Shown: piece after piece, positions 45,984 to 57,610 of the stretch
How positions within the stretch are numbered: position 1 is the stretch's first letter
Layout: every line of letters starts with the position of its first letter
From: Rhizophagus irregularis
Taxonomy: Eukaryota > Glomeromycota > Glomeromycetes > Glomerales > Glomeraceae
Assembly: GCF_026210795.1 (NCBI RefSeq)
Contig: NC_089437.1
Coordinates: 1,674,001 to 1,738,000, forward strand
Direction of reading: 5' to 3'
Length of the DNA stretch: 64,000 bases
Program-made: the position numbers and the translations under genes
The notes under the pieces: model-generated
Databases searched by the model: none
Told to the model about the DNA's origin: nothing
What the model saw: the letters and a program-made list of their open reading frames with translations, nothing else

Positions 45984-46379
45984 TATGACTTTTCCAAAGA
46001 ATATTTTATTATTTATGTTGTCTTTCAGGAGTAATTTGCTATTATGTTAATTAACTATTTCAATTCCTGTCAGAAAAATCCAAGTAATATGACATGAAAT
46101 AGTACCATAATATGATCATACATTTTTCCAAAGGCATAGAAAAAAAACCAGTTTTACTGGATATTGATTATAATTAATTCCATAGTTTTATTTCAATACA
46201 TTTGGATTTGTATATACATTTTTTTTTAAAGAAATAAAGCTAGCTTGACATAATTAAAATACATAATAAACTATTATGAGCATTTCGCAGAATAAAATTA
46301 AAACTTTGAATAAAATTAAAGCTTTGTAAGCTAATTATTAATTGATATTGTAACATGTTCTTTTAATCACCACTTTTAA
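45984..46379. other. Intergenic
   Basis: AT-rich, no feature recognised. Confidence 0.5.
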
Positions 46380-47390
46380 CTATTGCTTCTTCAGGTCTCT
46401 TTTTGTTCCTTTTTTGTAGTGGGAGGAAATAATTCTAGAAACTCCATACGAAGAGGCCTCCTAATATATTCGTATACGATTCCGTCCTTTACAAATCATC
46501 CGATCCACCACGTGGCCATAACATCATGCTTTCATCATCCCATTTAAAAATGCGCCCGTAGCCAAATTCGACCTCACCTATAACGATTATATGATTGAAT
46601 CCATATACTTCAACAAACAACAAATCGATCAGATACATTTTTAAACGTCTCAACTAATGTTGATGAATTGTTGCTAATTGATGAGACTCCATTTTTAGAA
46701 TCACGGTCGATTGTTCCTGGGAATAATGAGTTCGCAGTTACAAAATGATATCTTTCTGGCTGGAATTTGGTTCTCTACGCATCGCTTCCCACGGAATTAA
46801 CTCCACGCAATTGCCCAAAGGATGAGAACATTATTCCAATTGATCTTCTGTTAGTACATGTTCTATATCCATTGAGCACTTTTTTCTGTTCAATCTCTCT
46901 CTCCTTAGTCCTTACATGAATGGTAGAACAAAACTCTGCTATCAACTCTTTTTGCCATGGCTTCTAAGCTTGCTCTGCTTTGCTAAGTCTCTTCTTCTTA
47001 TTGCATCGCCTTATCCCATCACTAACACTTTTCTTATGTGCCTCGTCCAAGAATTTATCCATTTTTTTTTCCTTCGATAATTAGAGTTGGCAGGTACCAT
47101 AACCACCTCTGGTACTGCATCATTTACTCCACTGAGCTTGACTGCTTTGGGTTTTGTAAATACAACTATACCCATATTCATTATCAGTATCATATATATT
47201 TGTATCTGCAATAAACACGACCGTAAGTCTTAGCTTGAAAAAATTTCCCAACAAAACTTGTTTTTCCAGTATTACAAATTTATTGTGGTTCTTCTTATTC
47301 TTCTGCTTACGTGGTAGATCAATGTTTTTTAGATGGATGTGAAGTTTCTTTTCCTTTAACACGCTTTTTTGAACCTTAAACACTTGCCAT
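46380..47390 (-). pseudogene. Decayed coding sequence, unknown family
   Basis: Less AT-rich than its surroundings. On the minus strand, protein-like stretches occur in alternating frames: KKLHIHLKNIDLPRKQKN (~47350), VKLSGVNDAVPEVVMVPANS (~47145), GNCVELIPWEAMRREPNSSQ (~46800) and IIVIGEVEFGYGRIFKWDDE (~46570). Stops and shifts break every frame. No domain is recognised. It could be an old transposon ORF or a host gene relic. Confidence 0.4.
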
Positions 47391-48255
47391 TTTTAAAAGC
47401 AAATAAAATATTTTTCGCGTGTTTTCAAAAGAAACAGGATGAAAAAAGAAAATTTTAACACTAATAATATTGTAATATGAAACTACTTGCACATAATTGA
47501 CAATCAAAGAAAATAGATGTTTATTTAATTTCCATAATTTTTTTTAATTTGATCGACCGATATAAAATTTAATGATCGATCGATCAAATTAATCATCGAT
47601 CATAATCAAAATAATCAAATTCTTATTCTCCCTCATTCTCCTTTTTTTTCTTCTTTCTTTCTTTTTTTTTTTGTTAGTAACGTGCACTTTCTTTTATTAA
47701 TGAAATCATTTTGAGACGAAATTACATATATTCATAAGAAAATAAATAGACATAACTAACCCGTCAAAGACGGAAGCAGGCAAAACCACTTATACTGTAT
47801 GTAATCATGTAATCTAATCTCTATTGAATCTAACTCTATACAAGGTGAATCAGTTACATATTCATTAAATGTAATCAGTAAGAAATTGAATAAAGACTAC
47901 AAAAATTATTAGAAAATTAGCGTTAGAAAAAATTCGAAGAAAAGATAATTTCTTTATTAATGAATGCAAATCACTCAAATATGAACGTATCGAATGTTTG
48001 AATTAATCCCGCCTTTCTAAGAAATAACTTATCCTCATTTTTCCCGAGATTCCTTAATTTTCGTTATGTAGGTGAACTTAATGTTGCCGTAAAATTAATC
48101 ATTGTCGCTATCATCGCGACTACCCTGTGTCGTTACTTTTTTTTTTCTCTATACCGGTTTTATTCATTTATCTCATTTTCTTCAGCTTGTGTTAGTGTAA
48201 CTGCCTAAGACCACTAATTTTTTATTCGTTCAAGCTAAAAATATAAATATTCACT
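47391..48255. other. Intergenic with a GATCGATC hairpin
   Basis: At 47544-47592 there is an inverted repeat with arms TTAATTTGATCGACCGAT and ATCGATCGATCAAATTAA around an AT-rich loop. The rest has pyrimidine-rich tracts (47620-47680) and the leader of the SAM-like gene. Confidence 0.5.
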
Positions 48256-49110
48256 ATGTCCGCTTCCACCACCCAGTTACTGGTCACGAACCATACTTGG
48301 GATACGGAGAGCCTTATCATTTATTTGAAGGGACAAAATTTCAAGCTCGACGAGAATGACTTCGCTATTCTCAGAAATGAAAAAAATTGTTGCTCTCTCC
48401 TTTCTCGAAATGACAAAGAAGATTTCAAAGAATGTGGTTTGAAGTTAGATCTGACAATACTTCTCGCAAAAGAGGCCAAGTTCTTCGAAGAAAAACCGAA
48501 GCTTCCCTCCTCCTCGTATCTAAGTTTGGAGGAAATGTTAGAAAAATATGACATGATTAGAAGTAATAGTATAACGAGCATCCCTAAGAACATGTCAATT
48601 TTTTATTTTTTTTCTACTCACTCTTAAAAACTCGCTCACATAGAAGAAAATTCTGCAGAGTTCAAGCCCTGCGTGGATGACATTCATCGTAGGATAAAAA
48701 ATATGGGCCAGTCGTAGATAATAATAAGGCTTTGCGTTGCGAGTATATTTCAACGATCCTTCATACTGCCGTCAGTCTTCTCAAAGGATTAGTAATCTTG
48801 CCGGCGGCCGTGTCGGTTATACAAAACTGGATGATTTGCTCGAAGAAAAACCGAAAGGTAACTAGCGAGTATGGTTTTCACTTTATGCATCACTAACCTG
48901 TTTCACAATTTCTTAGCCACGGGCTGGTATTTTATCCAAAAGGTATTTTCTGTACGAGCAGGGAATTTCACCGACAGAAGACGCCCTCAAGGATGATACG
49001 GAATTGCTTAAGAATGTAAAAAGGGTTTTAGAGGTTATAGTGGGATTGTTAAAGGATAGGCGAAGAGCCCGCGACTAAGAAGCATCTTGTGGAAGAAAAA
49101 ATCAAGAAAA
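48256..49110 (+). pseudogene. SAM-like domain family gene, broken
   Basis: Starts with an intact 123-residue frame (48256-48627) whose first ~75 residues look like a sterile-alpha-motif-type helical domain (WDTESLIIYLKGQNFKLDEN, FKECGLKLDLTILLAKE). Further homologous family segments follow out of frame: DNNKALRCEYISTILHTAV (~48715-48775), GRVGYTKLDDLLEEKPK (~48808-48855), and after a possible intron (48858-48916) a C-terminal ISPTEDALKDDTELLKNVKR (~48970-49030). I recognise this layout from a large Rhizophagus family, recalled rather than searched. The central domain is missing and frames are shifted, so a full protein is not made; the short N-terminal frame could still be expressed. Confidence 0.65.
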
Positions 49111-50291
49111 AATAATCCCCCTCAAAAAAACAGCGTGTCTAGGAAAAAAATAATGTGTTAGGAGTCACGAGGTTACATTGGAATATGGAATAATGATGTG
49201 TCCACATGTCATATGATCCAAGTAAAAAAAATTCTTACTATATTTTTTAAAAAAAATAAAGCGTTTGCAATTAATCAATAATTTTACTGTTCTCTTTAAC
49301 ATTCAAGAATTGTACTCACAAATGACTTTATTCATTGAATAGAGTCTCGGATGTTATTTAGTACATAACTGATATGACTGGTATGAGTTTACCTCAAAGT
49401 AATTGAGAAGCCCATTGTAGCCAAATACGGCCTTCGGGTCTTTGGTGATTTATTAATAACTATTATATGATCCAGGATATGATCATATTTATCAAAATTT
49501 AACAATTACAGATATTGTTTCTTGATAATCTATTACGTCCCATAGTTAAATAAATGTCTATATCTCGATTAAAGATTATGCTATACGAAAATAAATTCAA
49601 TCTTCGTACGTGACAAAAACAAAATAAATTTTTAAATACAGTGTAATTATTATACGCCGAACCAACAACACTAGGAATTTGTCTAATTTACGATTAATGG
49701 CTTGATTAACTCAGGCAATTCTTCGCTAGGAAATCCAATGGTGTATCTCACCTGACCCTAACGCTAATGGATCAGCTTCAATTGTCAAGTCAAAACAATA
49801 AACTCGCGACGTCTTAGATATTTTTTTTATTATTTGAGTAGCCCTTCAACATACTGTCTTACAATCAGAGCAATATCTTTGGTTGAGCTTCCACCATTAA
49901 ATAAACAAAAATGCGTTGATAACCTTCGGCACACACCGATATTTTTGCGTAACGTAAATCGGAGAAATATTATCGTTATTATGCCGTCCACTTAAAAGAA
50001 TTGTATAATCTGTCTCTGCACAGAATCTCCCATGCTTGATGAATCTTGTTGGTAAGTAAATATTCTCCTGTTGTTTTGCTTGTCGTCTCGCACGTTTATC
50101 AATTCTCTTAACATTTCTTGTTCATATCTAAAAAAAATGGAATAAAAAAAGAAGTACTCAAGTTGCTTGAAATTTTCCTGTTTAAAGATCTGCTGATTTG
50201 GGGAGAACCGGCTAACCAAATGTAATTTTAAATGGCAATATTTGTAACACGTAACACGAATAATTTGAATAAATTTAATCTGCAGATTTAA
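49111..50291 (-). other. Intergenic with minus-strand coding-like scraps
   Basis: Between ~50100 and 49700 the minus strand contains protein-like pieces in changing frames (EMLRELINVRDDKQ, FTYQQDSSSMGDSVQRQ, YCFDLTIEADPLALGSGEIH). No family is recognised and no continuous frame exists, so it is probably a dead gene. The last ~100 bases are the leader of BTB-TLDc copy 8. Confidence 0.35.
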
Positions 50292-50301
50292 GTCGATCAT
50301 G
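50292..50301 (+). promoter_or_regulatory. Shared upstream motif of BTB-TLDc copy 8
   Basis: GTCGATCATG, 37 bp before the ATG, preceded by CACGAATAATTTGAATAAAT and TCTGCAGATTTAA as in copies 4, 5 and 7. Confidence 0.5.
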
Positions 50302-50337
50302 TGGTTAATATTTTTTTTTTTCGCTGAAACTAGAAAA

Positions 50338-51884
50338 ATGTCTATTCAATTTTTTTCAAAGTTAAGCCAAAATTACATTGAAATATTGGAAGATAATGAG
50401 TATTATGATGTTACTATTGAGGCTGGTGAGGACCCGAACGTAAAAATATTTCGTGCTCATATGATTATCTTATGTTATCGTTCTCCTTTCTTACGACGAG
50501 CTTTGGCTCCTAAAAAAAATAATGTCTTAGCTCATATTAAGTTATCAAATATCTCACCGGAGATCTTTCAAATTATTTTAAGGTAAAGTAATATATGTAA
50601 TAAATTTAATAAATCCAAAGATATAAAAAGAAATATTATTTTTGCTAATTATTATATTTATAACAATCTTATATTCAATATAGTTATCTTTATGGTGGTA
50701 TCTTTTCGTTGAATGAGCGTGACACTTTAGATATTTTTAAAGTTTTAATTGCTGCTGATGAGCTTCTTCTTCAAGAATTAGTTAATTATTTACAAAACTA
50801 TTTTATTGAAAACGAAATTGAGTGGATGGAGCAACATTTTGAACTTGTACATCGAACAACTATTAAATCTAATAATTTGCCGGAAATTCAACAATTTTGT
50901 ATAGATTTTATGGCTAAATCACCTGAAAAAATATTTAAATCACTTGATTTTACTTCGTTACCTGAAAATTCTTTAATTTCACTTATTAAAAGAGATGATT
51001 TGCAAATGAAGGAAATTGAAGTTTGGGAACATGTATTAAAATGGGGTCTTAAACAAAATGAAAATCTCATTTCAGATCCTGATACTTGGACAGATGATGA
51101 TTTTAAAATGTTAGAAAATACTTTACAACATTGTTTACCTTTAATTAGATTTTATGGTTTATCACCCAAGGAATTTTTACATAAAGTTCGACCATATAAG
51201 AAACTTTTCAAACAACAATTTTATGAAAATTTGTTGAATTCTTATATGGATCCTGATATTGAACCAAATGATAGTAATATTTCACTTCCTAGAAATATAA
51301 TAATCGATGGAATCATTGCTACAACAATTGTTAATCTAAATATTACTTCGATTATTTCGAGATGGATTGATAAAGTAGATTTTAATAATAAATTTTCATA
51401 TTTGAGAGAGTTATATTTACCATACAAGTTTGAATTATTATTAAGAGGAAGTCGGGATGGATTTTACCCTAATAAATTTCATGAATTATGCGATAATAAA
51501 TCCAATACTGTTACATTTATTAAAGTTAAAGGAACTGGTGAGATTCTAGGCGGATATAATCCTTCAATATGGAAATCCTCTGGTGGTTGGAGTCGATCTT
51601 TAGATAGTTTTATTTTTTCTTTTAAAGGTAAAGATAATTTCAAAGATCCATTTTTAAGTCGCGTAAAAAATATAGATAAAGCGTTATATTATTATGTAAA
51701 TTATGGTCCATCATTTGGTGATAAAGATCTCAAACTATCGTATAATGAATTAATAGGTGGAAGTGCATTTAGTACATTTAACTATAATATATGTCAACAA
51801 AATTATTATGAGAAAAAGATAAGAGATGCTGGAAATAATTTTAATATAGAAGACTATGAGGTATTTCAAATCAATAAGAATTAA
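50338..51884 (+). CDS. BTB-BACK-TLDc domain protein (copy 8)
   Basis: Exons 50338-50582 and 50684-51884, intron 50583-50683 (101 bp, GTAAAG...ATAG). Product 481 residues. Exon 1 is 9 bp shorter than in the other copies (APKKNNVLAHIKL), removing three residues in the BTB domain. BACK and TLDc are complete (KETYPE motif absent; GTGEILGGYNPSIWKSSGGW and IEDYEVFQINKN present). Variable loop: YNELIGGSAFSTFNYN. At the exon junction the usual Arg or Lys becomes Ser. Met50338 is chosen over the in-frame Met at 50299 inside the leader. Confidence 0.93.
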
Positions 51885-51958
51885 GTTAATTTTTATTATA
51901 AGGCAATATCATTATAATATCATATACATTTACCATATATTATTATATATTTAAACTA

Positions 51959-52217
51959 CCGTACCGCACTGCACATAATACCCCGGATATTATACAAAAT
52001 ACCTGATTTAAAAATTATATGATACCCGTGGGTACTTTGTGAGATACCGGGTATTATATGAAGGGGATACATAATAGTTTTAATCAGAATTAAGTTAAAG
52101 TTACCAGAATTAGGGGGTGGGGTACTAATTGAGAGTAAAAATTTTATATCTAGTAAAATACCCGGGTCTTATAACGTGGGGGCTAACTTTGGGAATACTA
52201 TAGGCAGTGCGGTACGG
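51959..52217. mobile_element. MITE with CCGTACCGCACTGC ends
   Basis: 259 bp with 14-bp perfect terminal inverted repeats CCGTACCGCACTGC, flanked by TA on both sides. Internal pieces (ATACCCG, CCCGGGT) are also partly inverted. Non-coding. TA duplication suggests a Tc1/mariner-type mobiliser. Confidence 0.75.
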
Positions 52218-53693
52218 TACATTGTAAAAAAACAATAAATTTTTTCAAATCTATATTCTTCTTGTCGTTATACCGTTGCCAGTAATTAATATAATGAGTC
52301 ATTTTCACTATTTTCCTAAAAATTATTTCTTGTAACTTTATTATATATAGCAAGTTTTACCCGAACGATGAAGGTCTAAACACACGGAAGATACATACAG
52401 TTATTAGAGTACTGTACTATCTTCTTAAAGTTAAAAAATAAAGTGTATAATTCGCAAAATTTTTTTTAATTTAATATATTTACGTGATTACATATTTGAC
52501 TGTAAATTTAATTATGTCAAAACTTGATAAAATATATTGATGAAAAAATTAGCACAAGAAAATAAATAAAGATACTTAATGCTACATCGCGATAATTTTT
52601 ACTAGTGTCATGAATAACTTATAATTTCAATTATAAATAAAATATATCGCGTTAAATTATATAAAATTACGCAAACAAAGAACTATGAAATTTAATCATA
52701 TCGTATTGGTAATTAATTTTAAAAAGCGAATTTCTGTGAGCCAATTCAATCTTATCTTGTACTAAATATAAGTATTATCCTTCTTCAACTATTTTGATAT
52801 AGATTTATATACACATATTTTGTTAGCAACCCGAAATAATCTTCTTATTGATCAAAAAAAGTAGCGAAATAAATAATTTAAATCCACTATATTTTGTTTC
52901 ATCATAAACGAATTCATCTCTAAAAAAGATCACGAGAACATCCCATTGAGTATGTGAAAAAATTCATGATGCAAAGTATTTATAAGGAAAAAATTATTAT
53001 AAAACTAGGATCTAAAAAAATTCATGCGAGCGAAAAAAATATTCAAAACTAACATGGTAAGAACACTGTATGATTCTATCCCATGACTTTACTACGCCAT
53101 TAGAGATCCCACTGAAAACATAGGTTAAGAGATTACGCTCCCAGAGTAAAAATTATAATATTTATATACACAAAATTATTTCTAATTAATACCTAGAGGT
53201 GAATTTATATCATGTTAGCATGGAAATACGTGTCATTGAGGGTAAATCCAACAATTCGGTTAGTATCAAAAGATGAAGAAGTACGTCAAGATTGTATTGA
53301 TGATGATTAGATAGAGATAGAAAGCGTGAGACAGGCGTATTCGGGATTAAGTGATATAGGTCAAAGATGAAAAAAGGATAAAAATTTTAACAAATTCCAA
53401 GACTTAACTTCGCATTTTGAAAATAAAAATAACGCTAAAGGCCTTAATTTCAAGTGGGTGTCCAGTATTTACAATACGAAAAGCGCTATGGATCCACAAG
53501 CATTGTACATAAAATTGATCTTGGGCAAGAAAAATATAGGGAAAGAGAGAGATGATGTAGTTAGTAAAGTGAACGAGCGTCCGATGGATGAGAGTAAGAA
53601 GATGAGATAGTTGAGACGGTCAATAAATTTAGAAAAGATCTAATGAATGAAAAACCACCTAACGTTTGCTCAACATCTATAGATCAATATATT
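52218..53693. other. Intergenic; coding-like remnant at 53250-53700
   Basis: 52218-53200 is AT-rich with no feature. From ~53225 the plus strand shows protein-like pieces (KYVSLRVNPTIRLVSKDEE, KGLNFKWVSSIYNTKSAM, DPQALYIKLILGKKN) with stops between. If the MITE at 53702-54360 is removed, the frame continues as YFVESVIKETAKMPPPLMIR, which resembles the K-helix (ExxR) region of a cytochrome P450. This is weak evidence for a P450 relic. Confidence 0.35.
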
Positions 53694-53701
53694 TCGTGGA
53701 A

Positions 53702-54360
53702 TAGGGATTGGAATCGATTCGACTAAAATCGATTTAAATCGAATCCCAATAAATCGAATTTTTTTATATTTTGGCGCAGCAAATATAATCTTGCTGTTTC
53801 TATAACCACGCCACAATGAAAAAAAATCTCAGAATTAACAAAAAATTCAACAAATTGTGATGGCTTTTTGACCAATAATAATTGGATATTGGACAATTAG
53901 ACAATTGAGAATTTAATCAAACATTATCCAATCAAGTCAATTGTGGCTAATGTTTAATTAATTAAAAAAAATTTCTTTTATTGATGTATCATCTTTTGGC
54001 CAGAATTAAATATAATTCTATAATGCGGGCCAAAAATGTTTACTGCATATTTATACATAGATTTTTTATTATAATGATAACAAATTTTGACCTTTTATAT
54101 AATAATTACTTTAGCTAATAAATTTTCAGGGTTTTTATTCAGTGCAAAAATAAAATCATTTTACTTTTTAATCAAAAATTTTCAAATTTTTCAATAAAGA
54201 TTATTTTAGTATTTAGTTAAAATCCACCTAAAATTTTGTGCCGCCGGAAGCGTTGCATCACGAAAATGTTTAAAATATATTTTTTTTTTGTAAAATTACT
54301 GAGAAACGATTAAATCGATTCTCGGGTTTCGATTTTTGATTGAATCGTTTCCAATCCCTA
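53702..54360. mobile_element. hAT-type MITE, 659 bp
   Basis: Begins TAGGGATTGGAATCGATT and ends with the complement (AATCGTTTCCAATCCCTA). Exact 8-bp duplication TCGTGGAA at 53694-53701 and 54361-54368. No transposase frame. It sits inside a coding-like remnant. Confidence 0.87.
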
Positions 54361-54671
54361 TCGTGGAATCTGTAATTAAAGAAACGGCGAAAATGCCGCC
54401 GCCGCTGATGATCCGCCGTAAGATTTTTCTATCGAATTATCGTGTTGGAATAACGCGTTAAAAATACACAAATTTTTTTATCAACTGCGACATATATTAA
54501 AATATTCAACTAACAATTTCAGTTTTTGATATTTAAATGTTGGCTTTATTTATAAACATATAAAACATATAAACATATAAACATATAAACAAATAAAAAA
54601 TAGTAAAAAAAAAAACCAAATAATAAACCCACCCTTAAATAAACCCAACCCTATAAACTCTATAATTTTTT
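54361..54671. other. Intergenic with ACATATAA minisatellite
   Basis: Begins with the other half of the coding-like remnant (to ~54460). A short tandem repeat of ACATATAA lies at ~54556-54590. The end is the 3' flank of the first F-box gene. Confidence 0.5.
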
Positions 54672-56228
54672 CTAACCTTTACAAACATTATAAACACTAT
54701 GTATACTATCAAATTCCATTATTTTGACACCTTTTGATTTAATTATATTCAATAATTTTGATTCCTCAAGTTTTAATTTTTTATCCAATTTCGTCATACC
54801 AAAAATTTTCAAACTATTATTACTTCTTTCAATATAATCCAAAACAACTTTAAGTAATTTCAAATCAAGATTAAGACCTATATTAATCAATTCAAAATTA
54901 TTATGACAATTTTCTAAAAATTCCTTAATTCTTAAAAACTTATTTGGATTACGAAAATAAATATAAATAGAAATTTCTTTAATATTAATAGGTATACTAT
55001 TAGCTAAACTTAGAAAAAAATTAGTATCATAAAAAAGAACATTAAAATTTAACATTTTTGTTCTTAAATTTCTAAAATATGGTACAACTGAAGAATCAAA
55101 ATGATCGTCAATGGTTATTTTTAAAAAAATAAGATTTAAACAATATATTGATATATTTTCAATAGGTGGATTTTCAATTAATAATCTTTGTAATGATGCG
55201 CCTAAATATTTAACCATTGATGATGTGACGTCAGCGTTCCAAGTATTGCTTACAAATAATAATTTCTTGAGCTTAAATGAAGCAAATTTTAAAATTTCAC
55301 ATTGATCTGGAATTAAACCTTTACATTTTTCAAATCTTAAATATTTTAAATTATATAAATTATTAAAACTATTAAAATTAACCTCCTTAAAGTTAGAATT
55401 TGTAAAATCAATATTAACTAAAGAATCCTTTTGAAATTCTAAAGACAAAAGAATATTATTTAATAAAGAATAACAATTCTCTAACTTAAATATTTTAAGT
55501 CTATTTTGCCCTTGAATAATTGTACAAACTATTTCAAAAGTAGTAACACTGAACAAATTATCAGGAATCATCTCTCTTACAATTTCAGGAAACTTAACTA
55601 TCAATTTTCTCAAATTTAAACAAAGATTTGATATATTGTTTAAAAATTCATTTTCAATTCCTTCTCCTCTTAAATAAAAACTTAATGTTAATAAATCTAA
55701 TTTTGTTAAATTTGAACTGAAATTTTGAACATTAAAGTTTTTAAACCAGTGTTTATCAAAAACATGTGATGAAATATCTAATTGTTTAAGATTTCTACAT
55801 TGTCGTAAAATTGATTTATGAAATATTGGAATACTATAATATATTTTACCATGAGAAACTGAACAATAACTTTCTAAAGAATTATTAATTACGGAATTTA
55901 CCGTAAAAAAATCATATTTTTCCAAAAATTTTGGATATTCAAATAATGGTTTATATTCTTCATCCAAATTAATATTATCAATCTGGTTTAATTCTAATTG
56001 ATTCTTTAATTGTAAAATTTCTTCTTCGTTAAAGCAAAAAATTAAGGTCAAGATTATCGATAAGTTTTTTTCTGTTATATTTGCAAAAGGATTCGCGTAA
56101 AGCAATGGAATCGTTGATTTACACCAAAATCGATTGACTAATAAACAATTAAATAAAGTAGAACGATTATTTTGAAATGATTGTAAAATGTAAAGGATAC
56201 AATCATCCGTTAAATAAGGTAGAGTCAT
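54672..56228 (-). CDS. F-box protein with leucine-rich C-terminal region (copy 1)
   Basis: 518 residues, no intron. N-terminal F-box ~1-48 (YLTDDCILYILQSFQNN, LFNCLLVNRFWCKSTIPLLY), which in this family binds Skp1 in SCF ubiquitin ligases. The rest is Leu/Ile/Asn-rich with irregular LRR-like repeats (KLKIFKLENCYSLLNNIL, NLKYLRFEKCKGLIPDQCEI), the expected substrate-binding solenoid. The frame is open to Met56477, but Met56228 is chosen: both paralogues start at MTLPYL/MTLLYL, and the extra 83 codons cover the leader block conserved as non-coding upstream of all three. Such proteins are strongly expanded in Glomeromycotina. Confidence 0.9.
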   Translation of the reverse strand: MTLPYLTDDCILYILQSFQNNRSTLFNCLLVNRFWCKSTIPLLYANPFANITEKNLSIILTLIFCFNEEEILQLKNQLELNQIDNINLDEEYKPLFEYPKFLEKYDFFTVNSVINNSLESYCSVSHGKIYYSIPIFHKSILRQCRNLKQLDISSHVFDKHWFKNFNVQNFSSNLTKLDLLTLSFYLRGEGIENEFLNNISNLCLNLRKLIVKFPEIVREMIPDNLFSVTTFEIVCTIIQGQNRLKIFKLENCYSLLNNILLSLEFQKDSLVNIDFTNSNFKEVNFNSFNNLYNLKYLRFEKCKGLIPDQCEILKFASFKLKKLLFVSNTWNADVTSSMVKYLGASLQRLLIENPPIENISIYCLNLIFLKITIDDHFDSSVVPYFRNLRTKMLNFNVLFYDTNFFLSLANSIPINIKEISIYIYFRNPNKFLRIKEFLENCHNNFELINIGLNLDLKLLKVVLDYIERSNNSLKIFGMTKLDKKLKLEESKLLNIIKSKGVKIMEFDSIHSVYNVCKG

Positions 56229-57610
56229 TTTGAAAATTGAAAATTTAAAAAATTTAGAGGAAGGAAAAAAAAAATTTTTTCTCGGAGTATCGGAGTCAAG
56301 TTTCGTTAAATACCTAATTTTGGATGATAATTGGTTGTACATAAACTTTGTAATACTGTAATCTGCAGTGAGTCTGCAGTTTGGCAGCCGGATAAATGTA
56401 GTACCGTAATGATTTTCGCCAATTATATATTTATATTCATATCGCATTAAAAGATCTTCATAATTTCCATTGCCCAAAATTGTTGTGATACCAGAAAATC
56501 ATCTGACTGTGACGTCATACGTTCGCAAAGAAATTTATAAAGTGTATGACTATTCAATTAAACAAAAGTAAAATATAACCTTGATAGTCATTAATATTTT
56601 AAAAAAATTCGTTTTTTGTTAAAAGAAGGTTTAAATTTTATACGCCTAACGTGTCAATGCACCCTATTATCCGCATCTGTTCAATTTATCGAAATTTTTA
56701 TTAACAAAAAACTTTAATTAAAATCTTTATAAAGACTGTAAAACCACAACGATACCACAATCATCAGCAAGTAGATGTTTACCATAAAAATACATTGAAC
56801 ATCGGACCCTTTGATGCAATACCGATATTAAAACCATATAATATTCATTGCCAAAACAAGATGCTAATAAATATGTAATATTATTATTTTATCAATCTAT
56901 TTAATAACACAAATTTATTTGAATTATAAAAATACATGAAAGTTTTCAATCTCATCAGGTTATCAATTGAACCTACAGAAAAAAGAAGGAACATTTAAAA
57001 AGTTCTGAACCAATAAAGCAATTTTAAAAAGTTTTATTTAAAACTTGCCACCCGCTACCACCTAAAAATCAAAGCCCAGAACCTATAAACTCCATTTCAA
57101 AAAAAAGGTAATTTACCGTTGAAAGTAGAATAGAATTACTAAGATATGATACGAGCAATTTTAATATTTATCAACTCAAAACTATGGTGTTTTTGTGATA
57201 TTGTTGATTGTCGTCTTCCTCTTTATAACGTAATTTCAACACTTTGGTCGAACTGAGAAGAGAAGATTAAGATATCGTAAAAAACTATTATCAATTTTAA
57301 TAGTATAAAAATTATTAACACTTCTGTATTCATGAACTTCCACATTTTTTAAAAAAAATAACATATCTTTTGATATAGGATTTTTTTTTTAAAAAAAATA
57401 AACAAATTACAATGATTTAATTTTATGCATTTAAAAAAAACCAAAAAAAAATAAATAAATAAATAAATTCCATTTTAATAATCAATATAAAGATAATAAT
57501 GAATGATGGTAATATCATTATTTAAGAAAGTAAAATGAAATAAAAAAAAAAAATTGTAAATAAATTAAATATATCCAAAGAAACACAATTAATTAATACA
57601 TACAGTATTA
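56229..57610. other. Intergenic between F-box copies 1 and 2
   Basis: Contains the copy 1 leader with CTCGGAGTATCGGAGT (56281-56296). Beyond this no gene or repeat is recognised; poly-A tracts are frequent near 57340-57560. Confidence 0.5.
56281..56296 (-). promoter_or_regulatory. Conserved leader box of F-box copy 1
   Basis: Minus strand reads ACTCCGATACTCCGAG, shared with copies 2 and 3 (ACTCCGATACTCCGTG) at a similar distance (30-70 bp) from the ATG, with a second shared block CCAAAATTAGG further upstream. Confidence 0.5.

Noticed and set aside
56229-56477. 83-codon N-terminal extension of F-box copy 1
   Set aside because: It reads through the leader box conserved as non-coding in the other two copies.
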